A stretch of DNA of 64,000 nt from Streptomyces mobaraensis (lineage in GTDB: Bacteria > Actinomycetota > Actinomycetes > Streptomycetales > Streptomycetaceae), in assembly GCF_020099395.1 (NCBI RefSeq), contig NZ_CP083590.1, forward strand, positions 2,108,001 to 2,172,000, given 5' to 3'. The position numbers and the translations under genes were made by a program. Each line of letters begins with the position of its first letter. The stretch's first letter is position 1. This document shows positions 8,180 to 18,826 of this stretch, in pieces. The notes beneath the pieces are model-generated. The model saw nothing but the letters and a program-made list of their open reading frames with translations, was not told where the DNA came from and did no database searches.

Positions 8180-9709
8180 CTTGAATTCGTCGGGGAGTTC
8201 GAAGTTCTTGGCGTCCTGGCCGGCGGGCAGGCCCAGCGGGTTGGCCGCGGCCTGTTCCCGGCGCGCGGCGGCGGCCTGCTCCTCCGCCTTGCGCTTCATC
8301 GGGTTGCCGCTCTGCCGCTTGCCCTTGCCCTGCTTCTGCTGCTTCTTCTTCTTGCCGGCGCCGCCGCCCATCCCGGGGATCCCCGGCATGCCCGGCATAC
8401 CGCCGCCCTGCGCCATGCGCGACATCATCTTGCGGGCTTCGAAGAAGCGCTCGACCAGGTTCTTGACCGCGCTGACGTCCACGCCCGAACCCTTGGCGAT
8501 CCGCGCCCGGCGCGAACCGTTGATGATCGTCGGGTCCTGGCGCTCGGCCGGCGTCATCGACTTGATGATCGCGGCGGTGCGGTCGACGTCACGCTCGTCG
8601 AGGTTGTTGATCTGGTCCTTGATCTGCCCCATGCCGGGCAGCATCCCGAGCAGCTTGGAGATGGAGCCCATCTTCCGGACCTGCTCCATCTGGGCCAGGA
8701 AGTCGTCGAGCGTGAACTCCTTGGGGCCCTTCGCCAGCTTGGCCGCCATCTTCTCGGCCTCGGCCTGGCTGAAGGTCTGCTCGGCCTTCTCGATCAGGGT
8801 GAGCATGTCGCCCATGTCGAGGATGCGGGACGCCATGCGGTCCGGGTGGAAGGCGTCGAAGTCGTCCAGCTTCTCGCCGTTGGAGGCGAACATGATCTGC
8901 TTGCCGGTGACGTGCGCGATGGAGAGCGCGGCACCACCGCGGGCGTCGCCGTCCAGCTTGGACAGCACGACGCCGTCGAAGCCGACGCCGTCCCGGAACG
9001 CCTCCGCCGTGTTGACGGCGTCCTGGCCGATCATCGCGTCGACGACGAACAGCGTCTCGTCCGGGTTCACCGCGTCGCGGATGTCCGCGGCCTGCTGCAT
9101 CATCTCGGCGTCGATGCCGAGGCGGCCGGCGGTGTCCACGATGACGATGTCGTGGACCTTGGACTTCGCGTACTCGATCGAGTCCTTGGCCACCTGCACC
9201 GGGTCGCCCACACCGTTGCCCGGCTGCGGCGCGTAGACGGCCACCCCGGCGCGCTCGGCGACGACGCTGAGCTGGTTGACGGCGTTGGGGCGCTGGAGGT
9301 CACACGCGACCAGCAGCGGGCTGTGGCCCTGGCCCTTCAGCCAGAGGCCGAGCTTGCCGGCGAGGGTCGTCTTACCGGCACCCTGGAGACCCGCGAGCAT
9401 GATCACGGTCGGGGCGGTCTTGGCGAAGCGGAGGCGGCGGGTCTCGCCGCCGAGGATCCCGACCAGCTCGTCGTTGACGATCTTGACGACCTGCTGGGCC
9501 GGGTTGAGGGCCTTGGAGACCTCTTCGCCGGTGGCGCGCTCCTTGACCTGCTTGATGAAGGCCCGGACGACCGGGAGGGCGACGTCCGCTTCCAGCAGGG
9601 CGATGCGGATCTCGCGAGCGGTGGCGTCGATGTCCGCCTCGGAGAGCCGACCCTTGCCGCGCAGGGATTTGAACGTCGCTGAGAGGCGATCGGAGAGGGT
9701 ATCGAACAC
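8165..9709 (-). CDS. ffh: signal recognition particle GTPase Ffh
   Basis: SRP54 homologue, 514 aa, which binds signal sequences and 4.5S RNA and docks with FtsY. The GTG at 9709 (VFDTLSDRLSATFK) gives the family N terminus, with a GAGGA upstream. The N domain is followed by the G domain: P-loop GLQGAGKTT at about 107-115, DTAGRLG, and KLDGDARGG. The C-terminal M domain is Met-rich (GGGMPGMPGIPGM) and ends in a Lys/Gln-rich tail. It converges on the methyltransferase across a bidirectional hairpin. Its partner ftsY is 8 kb away. Confidence 0.97.
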   Translation of the reverse strand: MFDTLSDRLSATFKSLRGKGRLSEADIDATAREIRIALLEADVALPVVRAFIKQVKERATGEEVSKALNPAQQVVKIVNDELVGILGGETRRLRFAKTAPTVIMLAGLQGAGKTTLAGKLGLWLKGQGHSPLLVACDLQRPNAVNQLSVVAERAGVAVYAPQPGNGVGDPVQVAKDSIEYAKSKVHDIVIVDTAGRLGIDAEMMQQAADIRDAVNPDETLFVVDAMIGQDAVNTAEAFRDGVGFDGVVLSKLDGDARGGAALSIAHVTGKQIMFASNGEKLDDFDAFHPDRMASRILDMGDMLTLIEKAEQTFSQAEAEKMAAKLAKGPKEFTLDDFLAQMEQVRKMGSISKLLGMLPGMGQIKDQINNLDERDVDRTAAIIKSMTPAERQDPTIINGSRRARIAKGSGVDVSAVKNLVERFFEARKMMSRMAQGGGMPGMPGIPGMGGGAGKKKKQQKQGKGKRQSGNPMKRKAEEQAAAARREQAAANPLGLPAGQDAKNFELPDEFKKFMG

Positions 9710-9793
9710 GGCGCTCGTCGGTCCTCGGGGTCGGGGGCGGTGGAATCGCCCTCCAGGGTATCCGCACCTTCGGTGGGGGTGGCCCCGGTCCCG

Positions 9794-9956
9794 CCCTTTC
9801 ACCGTTTCTGCGGGGCGGCCCCCGCACCCCCGGACGGGCTGGATTCAGCCCGTCCGGCGTTTGAGGACGAGCGGCGAAGCCGCGACAAGCGGGGTCTGGG
9901 GCGCAGCCCCAGGAAACGGCGAAGGGGCGGGTCTGGGGCACAGCCCGCCGCAGGCG
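9794..9956. repeat. composite Streptomyces intergenic repeat, copy 1
   Basis: The 247-bp gap between ffh and glnD contains a block that recurs at 54637-54890. Shared elements in order: TTTCACCGTTTCT, an inverted GCGGGG/CCCCGC segment, GTCCGGCGTTTGAGGAC, GACAAGCGGGG, and GGGGCGCAGCCCCAG. The last is a strong hairpin. The block lies immediately after the glnD stop and may act as its terminator. Related sequences are widespread between Streptomyces genes. Confidence 0.8.
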
Positions 9957-12335
9957 CTACCGCAACGCCCGCTCCACCGCCTCAGCCACAACCCCCGCCC
10001 CCCGCAGCGGAACCCCATCCACCCCCGTCACATAAAACGCATCCACCACACTCGCCCCCAACGTCGACACATGCGCACTCCGCACCCACACCCCCGCCCC
10101 CTCCAACGCCCGCCCGATCCGGTACAGCAGCCCGGGAGCGTCCTCGGCCCGCACCTCCAGGACGGTCGCGTCATGGGAGCCGCCGTCGCAGACGGAGACC
10201 GAAGGCGCGGCCGGCGGCAGCCCACGCCGACGCCCCGCGTAAGCCGCCTCGCGCTCGGCCAGCCGCCCCACGACGTCCAGCGACCCGTCCAACGCCCGCA
10301 CAAGATCGTCCCGCAACCGCGCCCCCGACGGCGGATCGCCGTACTCCGCCGCCACCCGCCACCGAAGCAGCAGGACGCCGGCGACCGACCGCAGGTCCGC
10401 GGCCCGCACGGTGAGCCGCCGCAGCGCGAGCACGCCCGCGGCGGCGGCCAGCACGCCGGGCTGGTCGGGGACGGCCATCAGCAGCTCCACCCCGTCGTCC
10501 CCGGCGGACAGCTCCACCGCCGGTGAGCCGGAACTCCGCGCCTGCGTCACGAGGCGTTCCTCGTCGGCGGAGGGCGGCGAAGGCTCCGCGCGCCCCACGG
10601 CCCACTCCCCCGCCAGCACCGCCGCCGCCCGCCGCACCAGGCCGGAAACCAGCGACGCCCGCCAGGAGTTCCACGCCGCCGGCCCGGTCGCGAGCGCGTC
10701 CGCCTCCGTCAGGGCGTGCAGCAGATCCAGCGTCGGAGCGTCCGGAACCGCCTCCGTCACCACCCGCACCGTCGCCGGATCGTCGAGGTCCCGCCGGGTC
10801 GCGGTCTCGACGAGCAGCAGGTGGTGCCGGACGAGGACGGCGAGGGTGGCCGCGTCCTCGGGGCCGAACCCCAGCCGGGGCGCGACCTCGCGGGCGACGG
10901 CCTCACCCGTCACGGAGTGATCACCGGGCAGCCCCTTCCCCAGGTCGTGCAGGAGTGCCGCGACGAGAAGCAGATCCGGGCGGTCGACCCGCCGGGTGAG
11001 GGCGGCGGCCCGGACGCACGTCTCGATCAGGTGCCGGTCGACGGTCCACCGGTGGACGGGGTTGCGCTGCGGCCGGCAGCGGACGCGTTCCCACTCCGGC
11101 AGCAGCCGGGACATGACGCCCTCCGCCTCCAGCGCCTCCCACACGGCGACGGTGTGCGGGCCGGCCCCGAGGAGCGTGACGAAGTGCTCGCGCGCCTCGG
11201 CGGGCCAGGGTTCGGGCAGCGGTCCGGCGGCGGCCAGCCGGCGGACGGTGTGCGCGGCGAGCGGCAGTCCGGCGCGGGCGGCCGCGGCGGCGGCCCGCAG
11301 CGGCAGGACGGGGTCGTGCTCGGGCCGGGCCGTCCGGGCGAGGACCGCCTCGCCGTCCTGTTCGACGACGCCCTCCGCGAGCGGGAGCCGTTCCGGTTCG
11401 GTGAAGCCGCCGCGCCCGCCCCGGCCCCCGAGCACCCGCCGCACCCGGGGCCGTCCGGAGCGCGCCCGCAGGACCCGGCCGGCCTCGCGCCAGACGACGT
11501 CGGCCGCGTACGCGACGGTGCCCGCCGCCTCGTAGACGCGGCGCAGCAGGGCGTCGGCGTCCGGGTGTCCGAGGGCGGCCGCGACCTGGTCCTGTTCCTG
11601 GAGCGTGAGGCGGTCGGTGGCGCGGCCGGTGGTGAGGTGGAGGGCGTCGCGGGTGTCGAGGAGCAGTGCGCGGGCGGGCTCCAGGCCCGCGCGGGGGGCG
11701 TCGGCGAGCCAGGAGGCGGCGACGGCGCGCAGCGCGGTGGCGTCGCGGAGGCCGCCGCGGGCCTCCTTGAGGTCGGGTTCGAGGAGGAAGCGCAGGTCGC
11801 CGTGGTGGCGGGCGCGTTCCTCGCCGAGTTCGCGGAGTTCGGGCAGCCGGGCGGGGGCGCGGTCGCGCCAGTCGGCGTAGGCGGTGGCGCGGACGGCGGC
11901 GGTGAGCTCGGGATCGCCGGCGAGGTGGCGGGCGTCGAGCAGGCCGAGGTGGACCTTGAGGTCGTCGGCGGCGGTCCGGCGGGCGCCGGCGGGGGTGCGG
12001 ACGGCGTGGTCGAGGGCGAGGCCGAGGTCCCAGACCGGGTACCAGAGGCGGTCGGCGACGGCGGCGACGTGCGCCGGGTCGGCGCCGGGCGCGTGCAGCA
12101 GGAGGAGGTCGAGGTCGCTGCGGGGCGAGAGTTCGCCGCGGCCGTAGCCGCCGACGGCGGCGAGGGCGACGCCGTGGGCGCGGCCGAGGAGGCCGGCGAG
12201 CCAGCCGTCGGTGAGCCGGGCGAGCTCGGCCCGCAGGGCCGGCCCGCTGCGGCCGCGGTCGTGCAGCAGGCGCAGCCGGGCCGCCGCGTAGCAGTCGGTG
12301 CCCGAGTCGGCGGATCGCAGGTGGGTTTCGGTCAA
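9957..12335 (-). CDS. glnD: PII-protein nucleotidyltransferase GlnD
   Basis: Nitrogen-sensing enzyme that modifies PII; in Streptomyces it is known to adenylylate GlnK/GlnB at Tyr51. The NT domain motif GGYGRGELSPRSDLD lies at about residues 62-76. An HD domain (LLHDLGKG) is mid-protein and ACT-type regulatory regions are at the C terminus. I chose the TTG at 12335 because AGGGAG lies 6 nt upstream and it starts just past the glnB stop. The frame is open to 12602, but that part is antisense-type sequence overlapping glnB. Length 792 aa. Last gene of amtB-glnB-glnD. Confidence 0.93.
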   Translation of the reverse strand: MTETHLRSADSGTDCYAAARLRLLHDRGRSGPALRAELARLTDGWLAGLLGRAHGVALAAVGGYGRGELSPRSDLDLLLLHAPGADPAHVAAVADRLWYPVWDLGLALDHAVRTPAGARRTAADDLKVHLGLLDARHLAGDPELTAAVRATAYADWRDRAPARLPELRELGEERARHHGDLRFLLEPDLKEARGGLRDATALRAVAASWLADAPRAGLEPARALLLDTRDALHLTTGRATDRLTLQEQDQVAAALGHPDADALLRRVYEAAGTVAYAADVVWREAGRVLRARSGRPRVRRVLGGRGGRGGFTEPERLPLAEGVVEQDGEAVLARTARPEHDPVLPLRAAAAAARAGLPLAAHTVRRLAAAGPLPEPWPAEAREHFVTLLGAGPHTVAVWEALEAEGVMSRLLPEWERVRCRPQRNPVHRWTVDRHLIETCVRAAALTRRVDRPDLLLVAALLHDLGKGLPGDHSVTGEAVAREVAPRLGFGPEDAATLAVLVRHHLLLVETATRRDLDDPATVRVVTEAVPDAPTLDLLHALTEADALATGPAAWNSWRASLVSGLVRRAAAVLAGEWAVGRAEPSPPSADEERLVTQARSSGSPAVELSAGDDGVELLMAVPDQPGVLAAAAGVLALRRLTVRAADLRSVAGVLLLRWRVAAEYGDPPSGARLRDDLVRALDGSLDVVGRLAEREAAYAGRRRGLPPAAPSVSVCDGGSHDATVLEVRAEDAPGLLYRIGRALEGAGVWVRSAHVSTLGASVVDAFYVTGVDGVPLRGAGVVAEAVERALR

Positions 12336-12357
12336 CTCGGGCTCCCTGGTGGGTGGT

Positions 12358-14036
<1,679 letters not shown>

Positions 14037-14124
14037 GATCCGTGTCTCCTCGCAGCGGGGCCCGTGCCCCCGTGCGGGCGGGGTTCGCTGTGGGCCGGTG
14101 TTGCCTAGAGGCTGACGCAGCGCG

Positions 14125-14162
14125 GTTTCGGACAGGGCAGCCGGTTGTTTCGCGCCGGTGAC
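14125..14162 (-). promoter_or_regulatory. GlnR operator upstream of amtB
   Basis: Read on the minus strand: GTCAC, 6 nt, GAAAC, 6 nt, CTGCC, 6 nt, GAAAC. This matches the Streptomyces GlnR consensus of alternating gTnAc and GaAAc half-sites at 6-nt spacing, with one weak half-site (CTGCC). It ends 88 bp before the amtB start codon, a plausible promoter position. GlnR activates amtB under nitrogen limitation in S. coelicolor. Confidence 0.85.
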
Positions 14163-14230
14163 GAAGGCGGCGGGAGTGTTACGGGCGGGTGAAGCGGGTG
14201 AGGATTCCGGGGCTACGGCGGGGTGTCCGC

Positions 14231-14279
14231 ACGGCCGCCGCGGTCACCGTCCGCGAAGAAGGCCGACCGCGGCGGCCGT
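14231..14279 (-). terminator. 15-bp hairpin downstream of nsdA
   Basis: Perfect 15-bp arms (14231-14245 and 14265-14279) around a 19-nt loop lie in the 279-bp stretch between the nsdA stop and the GlnR box. They probably end nsdA transcription before the amtB promoter. No other feature is seen in this gap. Confidence 0.55.
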
Positions 14280-14441
14280 CCGACGTCTGACTGGCGTGGG
14301 GGAGCCGAGTCGGGCTGTACGGGACGGTCGCCGCGGCCGGGGTCTGGGGGCCGGTGCGTCCTGCGAGGCCGGGGGCCTGGCGGGGGCGGGGCCTGGCGGG
14401 GGTGGGCAGCGTCAGGCCGGGGCAAGAAGGATCAGGCGGGC

Positions 14442-16049
14442 TCAGGCAGGAGCGGTCTCCACGGATTCCGGCAGGTGGAGCGCGAGCTGTTCGGTGAGGT
14501 CGCGGACCTCGTCAACGCCCCCGAAGTCGCGGACCGCGGTGTCGACGGTCTTGCGGAGCCGGTTGTTGACCCGCTCCGAGCGGACCTGCTTGGCGATCCG
14601 CAGGGCCTTGGCCAGGTGGACGGTGGACGCCTCGGGCTCCCGTTCCATGAGGTCGACGGTGGCCAGGCCGATCAGGTTCAGGGCGTAGGAGCGCTGGTGC
14701 TCGCCGTCCTCCTCGAAGAGGTGGACGGCCTGCAGCATCTTGGGGCGGGAGAGCGAGGCGTACATCGGGCTGCGGCCGGCGACATAGGCGAGGTCACGGT
14801 AGGAGTGGGCGTTCTCGGCGTTCAGCTCGGCCTCGGAGAAGAAGCGGATCCAGTCCGGGTCGCCGTCCGAGGGGGTGCAGTCGGAGAAGCAGTCCTCCGC
14901 CATGCCGACGGCGCGTTTGCACTTGGCGGGCTGGCCCATGGTGGCGTACGCCCGGGCCTCCATCGCATACAACATGGCCTGGATGCGGGGCGTCGCCGTC
15001 TCGCGTGATCCGTACTGCCCGAGGTGGATCAGTTCGAGCGCGTCCTCGGGCCGGCCGAGGTGGATCATCTGCCGGCTCATGCTGGAGAGGACGTACGAAC
15101 CGAGGGGCCGGTCGCCGGCCTCCTTGGCGGCGTGCAGGGCGAGCACGAAGTACTTCTGGGCGGTGGGGTGCAGGCCGACGTCGTAGCTCATCCAGCCCGC
15201 GAGCTGGGCGAGTTCGGCGGCCACCTTGAAGAGGCGTTTGGACGTCTCGTCGGCCTGCGGCTCCTGGAGCAGGTCGGTGACCTCGTGGAGCTGCCCGACC
15301 ACGGCCTTGCGGCGCAGGCCGCCGCCGCACTGGGCGTCCCAGGCGCGGAACATCTTGGTGGTGGACTCCAGCAGGTCCAGTTCCGGCTTGGAGAGCCGGC
15401 CGCGGCGGGAGCGGTCGCCACCGGCGGACGGCGTGGCGCCCACGGGCGAGGTGGGGACCAGCCAGCGCTGCATGGGCTCGATCAGGGCGGACCCGGCCGA
15501 GAGGGCGAGCGAGGTGCCGAGGAAGCCGCGCCGGGCGAGCATCAGGTCGCTGCGCGAGAACTCGCTGATCATCTCGACGGTTTGCGGGGCGGCCCAGGGC
15601 AGGTCGACGCCGGTCGAGGAGGGCGAGAGGTGCGCGGTGCGGAGGCCGATGTCCTCCACGCCGACGACGCAGCCGAACCGTTCGGAGAAGAGCTCGGAGA
15701 GGATCTTCGGGATGGGCTCGCGCGGCTGTTCGCCGTCCAGCCAGCGGCGGACCCGGGAGGTGTCGGTGCTGATGTGGTGGGCGCCCAGCTGCCGGGCCCG
15801 GCGGTTGACCTGCCGCGCCAGCTCGCCCTTCGACCAGCCGCTGCGCAGGAACCAGGAGTTGAGCTGCTCGTTGGGGCGCTTCTCCGACTTCTCAGCCTTC
15901 TCGGCCCTCTCGCCCGTCCCGGCTTTCCCCGCCGCGTCTTCCGCCTTCTTCCCTGCCTGCTCAGCCCTGTCGGCACCGCCGGTGCCGCTGACGCTGCCGT
16001 CCACTGGAACGCCCCCATCCAGACCGTCCGCTCCCGCGCTCACCCGCAC
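14442..16049 (-). CDS. nsdA: NsdA-type regulator of differentiation
   Basis: Homologue of NsdA, the negative regulator of sporulation and antibiotic production described in S. coelicolor, next to amtB as it is there. About 60 N-terminal residues are Ala/Glu/Lys-rich and probably disordered. A HTH-like conserved block follows (RPNEQLNSWFLRSGWSKGELA, RRWLDGEQPREPIP). Then comes an RRGFLGTSLALSAG segment, and a long helical TPR-like region (residues ~210-530). The GTG at 16049 has a poor ribosome binding site; GTG 16004, preceded by GGGGG, is a good alternative. Direct DNA binding is not proven by sequence. Confidence 0.9.
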   Translation of the reverse strand: MRVSAGADGLDGGVPVDGSVSGTGGADRAEQAGKKAEDAAGKAGTGERAEKAEKSEKRPNEQLNSWFLRSGWSKGELARQVNRRARQLGAHHISTDTSRVRRWLDGEQPREPIPKILSELFSERFGCVVGVEDIGLRTAHLSPSSTGVDLPWAAPQTVEMISEFSRSDLMLARRGFLGTSLALSAGSALIEPMQRWLVPTSPVGATPSAGGDRSRRGRLSKPELDLLESTTKMFRAWDAQCGGGLRRKAVVGQLHEVTDLLQEPQADETSKRLFKVAAELAQLAGWMSYDVGLHPTAQKYFVLALHAAKEAGDRPLGSYVLSSMSRQMIHLGRPEDALELIHLGQYGSRETATPRIQAMLYAMEARAYATMGQPAKCKRAVGMAEDCFSDCTPSDGDPDWIRFFSEAELNAENAHSYRDLAYVAGRSPMYASLSRPKMLQAVHLFEEDGEHQRSYALNLIGLATVDLMEREPEASTVHLAKALRIAKQVRSERVNNRLRKTVDTAVRDFGGVDEVRDLTEQLALHLPESVETAPA

Positions 16050-16496
16050 GGGACCGCTGAGTCGCGAACCACCGGCGCACCGCGCCGCTCACGCCGCCCG
16101 CCGCCCACACCACGCCATCGCGGCACAACGGCCGCACGGGCAAAGGGAGAACGGGTGCGAACGTGGTGGCGGCACCCCGTGGCGCCGCCGCGGTTCACAC
16201 ACCGAAAGTAATCCTACGATCACGGTCGAAGCGAGTGCAGTCCAGTAAACGCCACCATTCGCCACCCCAAGGAATGAACGCGCCACGCCCGCCGCGCGAT
16301 TGACTTGACATGGGCACCGGAGAGCACGGGGAACCGGCGTCCGGCAAGGGGTGAACTGGCGCACGGCACGGCGCGCGCCGCAGGTCACACCCCCCGCCGC
16401 ACACCGTCGCGCCGCCATGAAGCAGGTCCCGCGACGGTACGTGTCCAGGACACTCCGACCCGTAACCAACCGCATAGAGGACCCGTTGGAGGGGGC
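16050..16496. promoter_or_regulatory. divergent region nsdA / prim-pol-like gene
   Basis: 447 bp without a gene between two divergent starts. It is slightly AT-richer around 16200-16310, where GATTGACTTGACATGG could supply a -35-like TTGACT or TTGACA for the plus-strand gene. No matching -10 is obvious. No perfect long palindrome was seen. Confidence 0.35.
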
Positions 16497-17168
16497 ATGG
16501 GCTTCACAATCGGCGGCATCCGGGACCTGCGTGCGAGTTCTCGGCGCCGGGGCCGTACGTCCGATGACGTGACCGTGGTCGCGGAGTGCACCGGACTGTG
16601 GGGCTGGGACGTGGCGCCCGGCGCCCGCGCGGTGCGCGCGGGGCAGCAGGTGTCGTGTTCGTGCGGGGCCGGCGACTGCCCCTCCCCCGGAGCCCATCCC
16701 CTCCCCTTCGCCCCCGTCGTCCCGGCGGGCGCCACCCTGGACGAGGCCGCGACCGCCTGGGCGCGGGTGCCCGGCGCCGCCGTCCTGCTGCCGGTGGGAC
16801 GGTCGTTCGACGCCCTGGAGGTCTCGGAGGCCGCCGGCCGGCACGCGCTCGCCCGGCTGGAGCGCATGGGGCTTCCGCTGGGCCCGGTGGCCCTCACCCC
16901 GCACGGCCGCGCCCTGTTCTTCGTCGCCCCGGGGGCCGCCGCCGAACTCCCGCAGCTGCTCTACCGGATGGGCTGGGACGACGCCCGGCTCGACCTGCAC
17001 GGCCTCGGCGTCGGCGACCACGTCACCGCGCCGCCGTCCGACTTCGCCGGGCTCGGCCCGATGCGCTGGCTGCGCCCGCCGGCCCTGGACACCGCCTACC
17101 GCCCGCCGGAGGCCCGGCTGCTGCTGGGCACCCTCGCGTACGTCTGCCACCGCTCGGGCGCGGCCTGA
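16497..17168 (+). CDS. bifunctional primase/polymerase-like (prim-pol N) protein
   Basis: Protein of 223 aa resembling the small Streptomyces proteins annotated as bifunctional DNA primase/polymerase, N-terminal. It has a Cys-rich segment (CSCGAGDCPSPGAHP) like the prim-pol zinc-knuckle region, then PVGRSFDALEV and a C-terminal LHGLGVGDHVTAPPS. The catalytic Asp pair of true prim-pols is not evident, so it may be inactive. ATG 16497 has GGAGG upstream. It lies between nsdA (divergent) and ftsY (convergent), as in S. coelicolor. Confidence 0.7.
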   Translation: MGFTIGGIRDLRASSRRRGRTSDDVTVVAECTGLWGWDVAPGARAVRAGQQVSCSCGAGDCPSPGAHPLPFAPVVPAGATLDEAATAWARVPGAAVLLPVGRSFDALEVSEAAGRHALARLERMGLPLGPVALTPHGRALFFVAPGAAAELPQLLYRMGWDDARLDLHGLGVGDHVTAPPSDFAGLGPMRWLRPPALDTAYRPPEARLLLGTLAYVCHRSGAA

Positions 17169-17347
17169 CGCCGACGCCGGCCCCGGGGCCGTACGACCGC
17201 ACCCCGACACCGTCCAGGACGGTACGACCGCGCCCCGACCCAGCGCAGCCGCACCCCCGCCTCGTACCGCCGGGCCCGGAACGCGAAACGGGCCCCGCCG
17301 CGCGTCTCCGCGGCAGAACCCGTTCCCACGCTCCGTCGAGCCGTCCG

Positions 17348-18586
17348 TCAGTCGCCGATCAGGGCGTCGACGAACGCCTCGGGCTCGAACGGCGCGAGGT
17401 CGTCCGCGCCCTCGCCCAGGCCGACCAGCTTCACCGGCACGCCCAGCTCGCGCTGGACGGCCACGACGATGCCGCCCTTGGCCGTACCGTCGAGCTTGGT
17501 GAGCACGATGCCGGTGATGTTGACGACCTCCGCGAACACCCGGGCCTGGACCAGGCCGTTCTGCCCGGTGGTGGCGTCCAGGACGAGCAGCACCTCGTCG
17601 ACCGAGCCGTGCTTCTCGACGACGCGCTTGACCTTGCCGAGCTCGTCCATGAGCCCGGTCTTGGTGTGCAGGCGGCCGGCGGTGTCGATGAGGACGACGT
17701 CCGCGCTCTTCGCGATGCCCTCCTTGACCGCGTCGAACGCGACCGAGGCGGGGTCGCCGCCCTCGGGCCCGCGGACGGTACGGGCGCCGACGCGCTCGCC
17801 CCAGGTCTGGAGCTGGTCGGCGGCGGCGGCGCGGAAGGTGTCGGCCGCGCCGAGGACGACGGACTTGCCGTCGGCCACGAGGACGCGGGCGAGCTTGCCG
17901 GTGGTGGTGGTCTTGCCGGTGCCGTTGACGCCGACGACCATGACGACGCCGGGCTTCTCCTCACCGTTGACGCCCACGCCGGGCTCGGTGTGCACGGCAC
18001 GGTCGGCGTCGGTACCGATGAGGGTCAGGAGCTCCTCGCGGAGCAGGCCGCGCAGCTCTTCCGGGGTGCGGGTGCCGAGCACCCTGACGCGCTCGCGCAG
18101 CCGCTCGACCAGCTCCTGCGTCGGCGCGACGCCGACGTCGGCGGTGAGCAGGGTGTCCTCGATCTCCTCCCAGGTGTCCTCGTCGAGGTGTTCCCGGGAG
18201 AGCAGCGTGAGCAGCCCCTTGCCCAGGGAGTTCTGCGAGCGCGAGAGACGGGCGCGGAGCCGGACGAGCCGGCCGGCGGTGGGCTCGGGCACCTCGACGG
18301 CGGGCGCCTCGGGCTCGGGCGCCGGCTCCTCGATGGCCTCCGGGGGGGCCGCCTCCTCTTCCGGGGCCGGCGGGAGCTCGACCTCCTCGACGGTGCGGCG
18401 CTTCTCTTCGCGCGGGGTCTCGGCCTCCTCGCCGACGTGGGGCTCGGCGGGCGGCGCGGTGACGGACGGGCTGCTCGGCGGCGGAGCCGGGGGCAGCTGC
18501 TTCTTCTTGCGGCTGCTGACCACGAGCCCGCTGATCGCGCCGAGCACGACCACAGCGATGACTACAGCAAGGATGACGATTTCCAT
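17348..18586 (-). CDS. ftsY: SRP receptor FtsY
   Basis: Membrane-associated GTPase receptor for SRP-ribosome complexes, 412 aa. ATG 18586 places a membrane helix at residues 2-23 (EIVILAVVIAVVV). An acidic Pro/Glu-rich A region follows to ~110, then the NG domain with P-loop GVNGTGKTTTTGK, DTAGRLHTK, TKLDGTAKGG and the closing GLGEGADDLAPF. The N-terminal TM anchor is typical of actinobacterial FtsY. A frame extending to 18646 exists but lacks homology. Divergent from the NCS1 permease. Confidence 0.97.
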   Translation of the reverse strand: MEIVILAVVIAVVVLGAISGLVVSSRKKKQLPPAPPPSSPSVTAPPAEPHVGEEAETPREEKRRTVEEVELPPAPEEEAAPPEAIEEPAPEPEAPAVEVPEPTAGRLVRLRARLSRSQNSLGKGLLTLLSREHLDEDTWEEIEDTLLTADVGVAPTQELVERLRERVRVLGTRTPEELRGLLREELLTLIGTDADRAVHTEPGVGVNGEEKPGVVMVVGVNGTGKTTTTGKLARVLVADGKSVVLGAADTFRAAAADQLQTWGERVGARTVRGPEGGDPASVAFDAVKEGIAKSADVVLIDTAGRLHTKTGLMDELGKVKRVVEKHGSVDEVLLVLDATTGQNGLVQARVFAEVVNITGIVLTKLDGTAKGGIVVAVQRELGVPVKLVGLGEGADDLAPFEPEAFVDALIGD

Positions 18587-18826
18587 AACGGACCCAGTAT
18601 CGGACACCCTGCCGTCAGGGCGCCCCAACGCCCGACGACGCGGCACTCCCGTGTTCCTCCGCCGCCGCTCTTGTGCTTTTCCACAAGGACCAATGGCACT
18701 AACTGCGCAAAGTTGGAACTAAGTACGATGGTCCGGGCTGCGCGACGCGCGTAGAGTCCGACTGTTCCTTTCTGTCCCTTGCTGTTCAGGGCCCGCCCTG
18801 TTCACACCCCGCACGGAGCCCCCGAT
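18587..18826. promoter_or_regulatory. divergent region ftsY / NCS1 permease
   Basis: 240 bp holding two divergent promoters. AT-richer sequence at about 18670-18740 (ACTAACTGCGCAAAGTTGG, then AACTAAGTACGATGG) is the likely promoter core. I cannot assign hexamers with confidence. Confidence 0.35.
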
